This document shows positions 6,653-9,180 of a DNA stretch of 9,180 nucleotides, piece after piece. The first letter of the stretch is position 1, and the number at the start of each line of letters is the position of its first letter. The translations under genes were made by a program, and so were the position numbers. This DNA comes from Actinomycetes bacterium (GTDB taxonomy: Bacteria > Actinomycetota > Aquicultoria > CAJVYJ01 > JAUVQD01), in assembly GCA_030598355.1 (NCBI GenBank), contig JAUVQD010000039.1:1-9180 (forward strand), written 5' to 3'. The notes beneath the pieces were generated by a model. The model did no database searches. It had not been told where the DNA came from and worked only from the letters and a program-made list of their open reading frames with translations.

Positions 6653-8191
6653 ATGCTTCTTGCCAAAGTTGAACAGATGAAAGCAATTGAAAAAGAAGCC
6701 GTAGCCAAACAAGGCATCAGCATATACGAGCTGATGGAGAGAGCCGGCGGCGCGGTCGCTAAAGAGGCCCATGAAATGCTGGGAAAAAGCGGCCAGGTCC
6801 TAGTTTTTTGCGGGTCAGGCAATAACGGGGGCGATGGATTTATTGCCGCTCGCCTTTTAGCCGCTCAACAATTTGATGTTGAGGTCATAATGCTGACGGC
6901 CGCTGATGAACTTACGGGCGCGGCGCAAAGAGCTTTCAGAACAATAGAAAAACTCAACTCCGTCAAGAAAACATCCTTTAGTCTTGAAAAAAGACCTTAC
7001 AATGCAGACCTGGTTATCGACGCGGTCCTTGGCTTTGGCCTAAAAGGCAACCTCCGCGGAAATACAGCAAAAGCTATCTCAATAATAAATTCAATCAAAG
7101 CAACTATCTTGTCTGTCGATCTTCCGTCGGGCGTTAATTCAGATACCGGCCAAGTTCGCGGCGAGGCCGTTAAGGCCACGCGTACCGTAACTTTTACTTG
7201 CTCTAAAGCCGGCATGGCGATCTATCCCGGCGCTAATTTTGTCGGCTCTATCAGAGTGGCTGATATCGGAATAGAGAAAACAATTATTTCTTCACATGCA
7301 AAAGTTTGTCTTGGCAGTCGCTCAATGTCCAGACGTCTATTACCCAATCGACAAACCGATGCCCATAAAGGTGATTGTGGTCGCGTACTAGTGATCGGCG
7401 GATCAGTTGGGATGACCGGCGCGGTGGCAATGAGCTCTCAAGCGGCTCTTAAAATCGGAGCGGGCCTCGTAACGCTGGGTGTCCCTGAAAGCCTTAATTC
7501 TGTCCTGGAAACAAAACTGACTGAAGTCATGACAAAACCACTTCCCGATACCCCCGACAAAACTTTAAGAGCGAAAGCTCTCGACGTCATTATTGATATG
7601 GTCCCCTCGGTAGACGCAGTGCTTGTAGGGCCGGGCATCTCTACGCATTCCAGCACCGCTACATTAGTCCAGCAATTGGTGATGTCTGTAGAAAAACCGC
7701 TTGTTATTGATGCTGACGGACTCAACGCATTGGCAGGCAAGACAGATTTGCTTCTGAAAAGGCCAGGCCCTACCGTCATTACCCCTCATCCGGGGGAGCT
7801 GGGGCGTCTTTTGGGAACATCGGCTGAAATAATCCAGTCAGATAGATTGAGCTGGGCAGAAGCCGCTAGCAAAGACTGGAAAATTACGGTGATCTTGAAG
7901 GGGGCTCGAACCGTCATTGCCGGTGGTGGTTGTCTATATATTAATCCCACCGGAAACCCGGGTATGGCTACCGCCGGAACCGGGGACATTCTTGCCGGTT
8001 TCTTGACAGGCTTAATCGCCCAGGGCCTGCCTATTTATCCCGCTTCGGTTCTTTCGGTTTACCTCCACGGTCTAGCCGGTGACATAGGCGCGAAATATCG
8101 CACCCAGCTTGCCCTCGTAGCCACAGACTTGTTAAACTATCTGCCTGCCGCTATAAAAGAACTTCAAGAGGGCGCTAGAATAAAAACTTAA
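6653..8191 (+). CDS. nnr: Bifunctional NAD(P)H-hydrate epimerase / ADP-dependent NAD(P)H-hydrate dehydratase
   Basis: This is a metabolite-repair enzyme that restores NADH and NADPH damaged by hydration. The N-terminal YjeF_N domain (about 1-215) epimerises S/R hydrates and shows GSGNNGGDGFIAARLL (54-69), DAVLGFGLKGNLRG (123-136) and SVDLPSGVNSDTGQV (154-168). The C-terminal ribokinase-like domain (about 225-505) dehydrates the S form using ADP or ATP and shows HKGDCGRVLVIGG (238-250), VGPGIS (325-330), DADGLNAL (353-360), TPHPGE (377-382) and GMATAGTGDILAG (437-449), with D445 the expected catalytic aspartate. At 512 residues it is the normal length of the fused form. ATG 6653 gives the usual family N-terminus (a short stretch, then EQMKAIEKEA). 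The 38 bases upstream are pyrimidine-rich with no Shine-Dalgarno or promoter that I can see. Confidence 0.96.
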   Translation: MLLAKVEQMKAIEKEAVAKQGISIYELMERAGGAVAKEAHEMLGKSGQVLVFCGSGNNGGDGFIAARLLAAQQFDVEVIMLTAADELTGAAQRAFRTIEKLNSVKKTSFSLEKRPYNADLVIDAVLGFGLKGNLRGNTAKAISIINSIKATILSVDLPSGVNSDTGQVRGEAVKATRTVTFTCSKAGMAIYPGANFVGSIRVADIGIEKTIISSHAKVCLGSRSMSRRLLPNRQTDAHKGDCGRVLVIGGSVGMTGAVAMSSQAALKIGAGLVTLGVPESLNSVLETKLTEVMTKPLPDTPDKTLRAKALDVIIDMVPSVDAVLVGPGISTHSSTATLVQQLVMSVEKPLVIDADGLNALAGKTDLLLKRPGPTVITPHPGELGRLLGTSAEIIQSDRLSWAEAASKDWKITVILKGARTVIAGGGCLYINPTGNPGMATAGTGDILAGFLTGLIAQGLPIYPASVLSVYLHGLAGDIGAKYRTQLALVATDLLNYLPAAIKELQEGARIKT

Positions 8192-8208
8192 GCAAAACGG
8201 AGGAAGAG

Positions 8209-8667
8209 ATGGATAATATTCGGGCTCGAGACATTATGACAAAAAAAGTGATTACCCTGACGCCAACGGCGACGGTAACCGAAGCCGCCCATACACTTAG
8301 CCAAAAACGTATCAGTGGCGCGCCTGTTTTAAACAGCGAGAGTAAAATGATCGGTATTGTTAGCGAAAGCGACTTGATTATCCAAGATGTAAAACTGCAC
8401 TTTCCCACCTATATTCAATTACTGGACAGTTATATATACCTCGGCAGTTTAGCGAAGTTTGAAAAAACTCTAAAAAAGGCTGTGGCCGTGAAAGTCAAAG
8501 ACATCATGACTACAGAAGTCATCACAACTTCACCTGAGGCCTCACTCGAAGATGTGGCGACGGTGATCATGAAAGAACACGTCAGCATTCTCCCGGTTAC
8601 AGAAGATGACAAAGTGATCGGGATAATTACCAAACGAGATATTGTTAGAAGTCTGGGTCGTGACTGA
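8209..8667 (+). CDS. Tandem CBS-domain protein
   Basis: This 152-residue soluble protein consists of two CBS domains, at about residues 7-58 (ARDIMTKKVITLTPTATVTEAA to GIVSESDLI) and 96-150 (VKDIMTTEVITTSPEASLEDVA to GIITKRDIV), joined by a linker of about 37 residues containing YIQLLDSYIYLGSLAKFEKTL. Such Bateman modules bind adenosine-type ligands such as AMP, ATP or S-adenosylmethionine. The S/T-x-x-D ribose-contact pattern is present in both halves (SESD 52-55, TKRD 141-144). No catalytic or DNA-binding domain is attached, so it is probably a stand-alone sensor or a regulator of a partner. The start has a good GGAGG (8199-8203), 17 bases after nnr, and alr begins two bases after its stop, so it is expressed with both. 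Its ligand and partner are unknown. Confidence 0.9.
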   Translation: MDNIRARDIMTKKVITLTPTATVTEAAHTLSQKRISGAPVLNSESKMIGIVSESDLIIQDVKLHFPTYIQLLDSYIYLGSLAKFEKTLKKAVAVKVKDIMTTEVITTSPEASLEDVATVIMKEHVSILPVTEDDKVIGIITKRDIVRSLGRD

Positions 8668-8669
8668 AA

Positions 8670-9180
8670 ATGATCCGTCCGGTATGGGCAGAAATCGATC
8701 TTGGGGCTATTAGGGCCAACCTGAAAACCATCAGCTCCCAGCTGCCTAAGCAGACAAAGCTAATGGCCGTTGTCAAATCCAATGCCTATGGACACGGCCT
8801 TATCCGGGTAGCAAAAACCGCTGTTCTGGCGGGCGCTGATCGTTTGGGCGTTGCCTCTATCGAAGAAGCCATTGAGCTACGTGAAGCAGGTTTGCTTGTG
8901 CCAATCCAGGTCCTTAGCGAACCGCCAACATCGGCGGCTGAGGCAATCATATCCTATGATCTAATACCAGCTGTCTACTCGACCGACTTGTCAAAATCCT
9001 TAAGCAAACAGGCGCAAAAAAAAGCAGCCACTGTCAAGGTTCATCTAAAGGTGGACACAGGTATGCACAGGGTCGGTGTAAGACCAGAAAAGGCCGTCGC
9101 GTTATATGAGGCCATTAGCCTCCTCCCCGGCTTAGTCATCGAAGGAATCTTCACTCACTTCGCTTGCGCCGATGATCCAA
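8670..9180 (+). CDS. alr: Alanine racemase, N-terminal part (continues past the window)
   Basis: Alr interconverts L- and D-alanine to supply D-alanine for peptidoglycan. The visible 170 residues begin MIRPVWAEIDLGAIRANL. They contain the PLP-lysine motif AVVKSNAYGHG with K36, then LGVASIEEAIELREAG (59-74), VHLKVDTGMHRVGV (124-137) with the substrate/PLP-associated R134, and IEGIFTHFACADD (157-169), all characteristic of true alanine racemase. The catalytic tyrosine of the C-terminal domain would lie beyond the window. The ATG is two bases after the stop of the CBS gene and has no obvious Shine-Dalgarno, pointing to coupled translation. It is a different subfamily from the Orr-like racemase at 1964, so this locus encodes two fold-III racemases. 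Confidence 0.97.
   Translation, partial: MIRPVWAEIDLGAIRANLKTISSQLPKQTKLMAVVKSNAYGHGLIRVAKTAVLAGADRLGVASIEEAIELREAGLLVPIQVLSEPPTSAAEAIISYDLIPAVYSTDLSKSLSKQAQKKAATVKVHLKVDTGMHRVGVRPEKAVALYEAISLLPGLVIEGIFTHFACADDP

Noticed and set aside
6454..6672. Open frame of 72 codons overlapping acpS and the nnr start
   Set aside because: It is out of frame with two well-supported genes, resembles no family I know, and has no ribosome-binding site; it is a shadow of acpS.
7568..7581. AGAGC-GAAA-GCTCT stem with a GNRA tetraloop in nnr
   Set aside because: It is only five pairs, inside a coding region, and shows no link to a known RNA element.
8003..8008. TTGACA in nnr as a promoter for the CBS gene and alr
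   Set aside because: No -10-like hexamer at the right spacing; the nearest candidate is 23 bases away.

Overview
The window is a densely packed block of housekeeping genes, all on the + strand. It has one partial gene at each end and nine complete genes between. Gaps are 1 to 67 bases and there is no gene-free stretch of 300 bases or more. No mobile elements, tRNA or rRNA genes, CRISPR arrays or convincing intrinsic terminators were seen. By eye the base composition is roughly balanced.

Layout: (1) 1-60, the last codons of a 3D-domain (YabE/RpfB-type) secreted cell-wall protein, then ksgA/rsmA (16S rRNA dimethyltransferase). (2) A near-consensus sigma-70 promoter overlapping the ksgA stop codon, followed by rplM-rpsI (ribosomal proteins L13 and S9). 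(3) A TTG-initiated PLP-dependent racemase of the alanine/ornithine racemase (Orr-like) family. (4) glmM-glmS, two steps of UDP-N-acetylglucosamine synthesis. (5) acpS (acyl-carrier-protein activation), nnr (bifunctional NAD(P)H-hydrate repair), a small two-CBS-domain protein, and the start of a canonical alanine racemase, alr, which runs off the window.

Organism: the order rpsI-glmM-glmS-acpS-nnr-alr is the arrangement I associate with Actinobacteria. A 3D-domain/Rpf-like gene directly before ksgA without rnmV, and an N-terminally extended S9, point the same way. The modest GC and the Orr-like racemase are unlike typical high-GC actinobacteria, so my best guess is a deep-branching, possibly anaerobic actinobacterial lineage. 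A clostridial-type Firmicute is the main alternative, since acpS-nnr-alr also occurs there. This is inference from gene order and cannot be settled here.

Functionally the block joins ribosome maturation and ribosomal proteins to supply of cell-envelope precursors: amino sugar from GlmS/GlmM, D-alanine from Alr, possibly another D-amino acid from the Orr-like enzyme, and lipid synthesis through AcpS. Nothing here amounts to a clearly new system. The features most worth a second look are a perfect 14-bp hairpin inside the 5' end of ksgA, a 14-bp out-of-frame direct repeat overlapping the racemase start, the second racemase in a wall-precursor operon, and the CBS protein inserted between nnr and alr.
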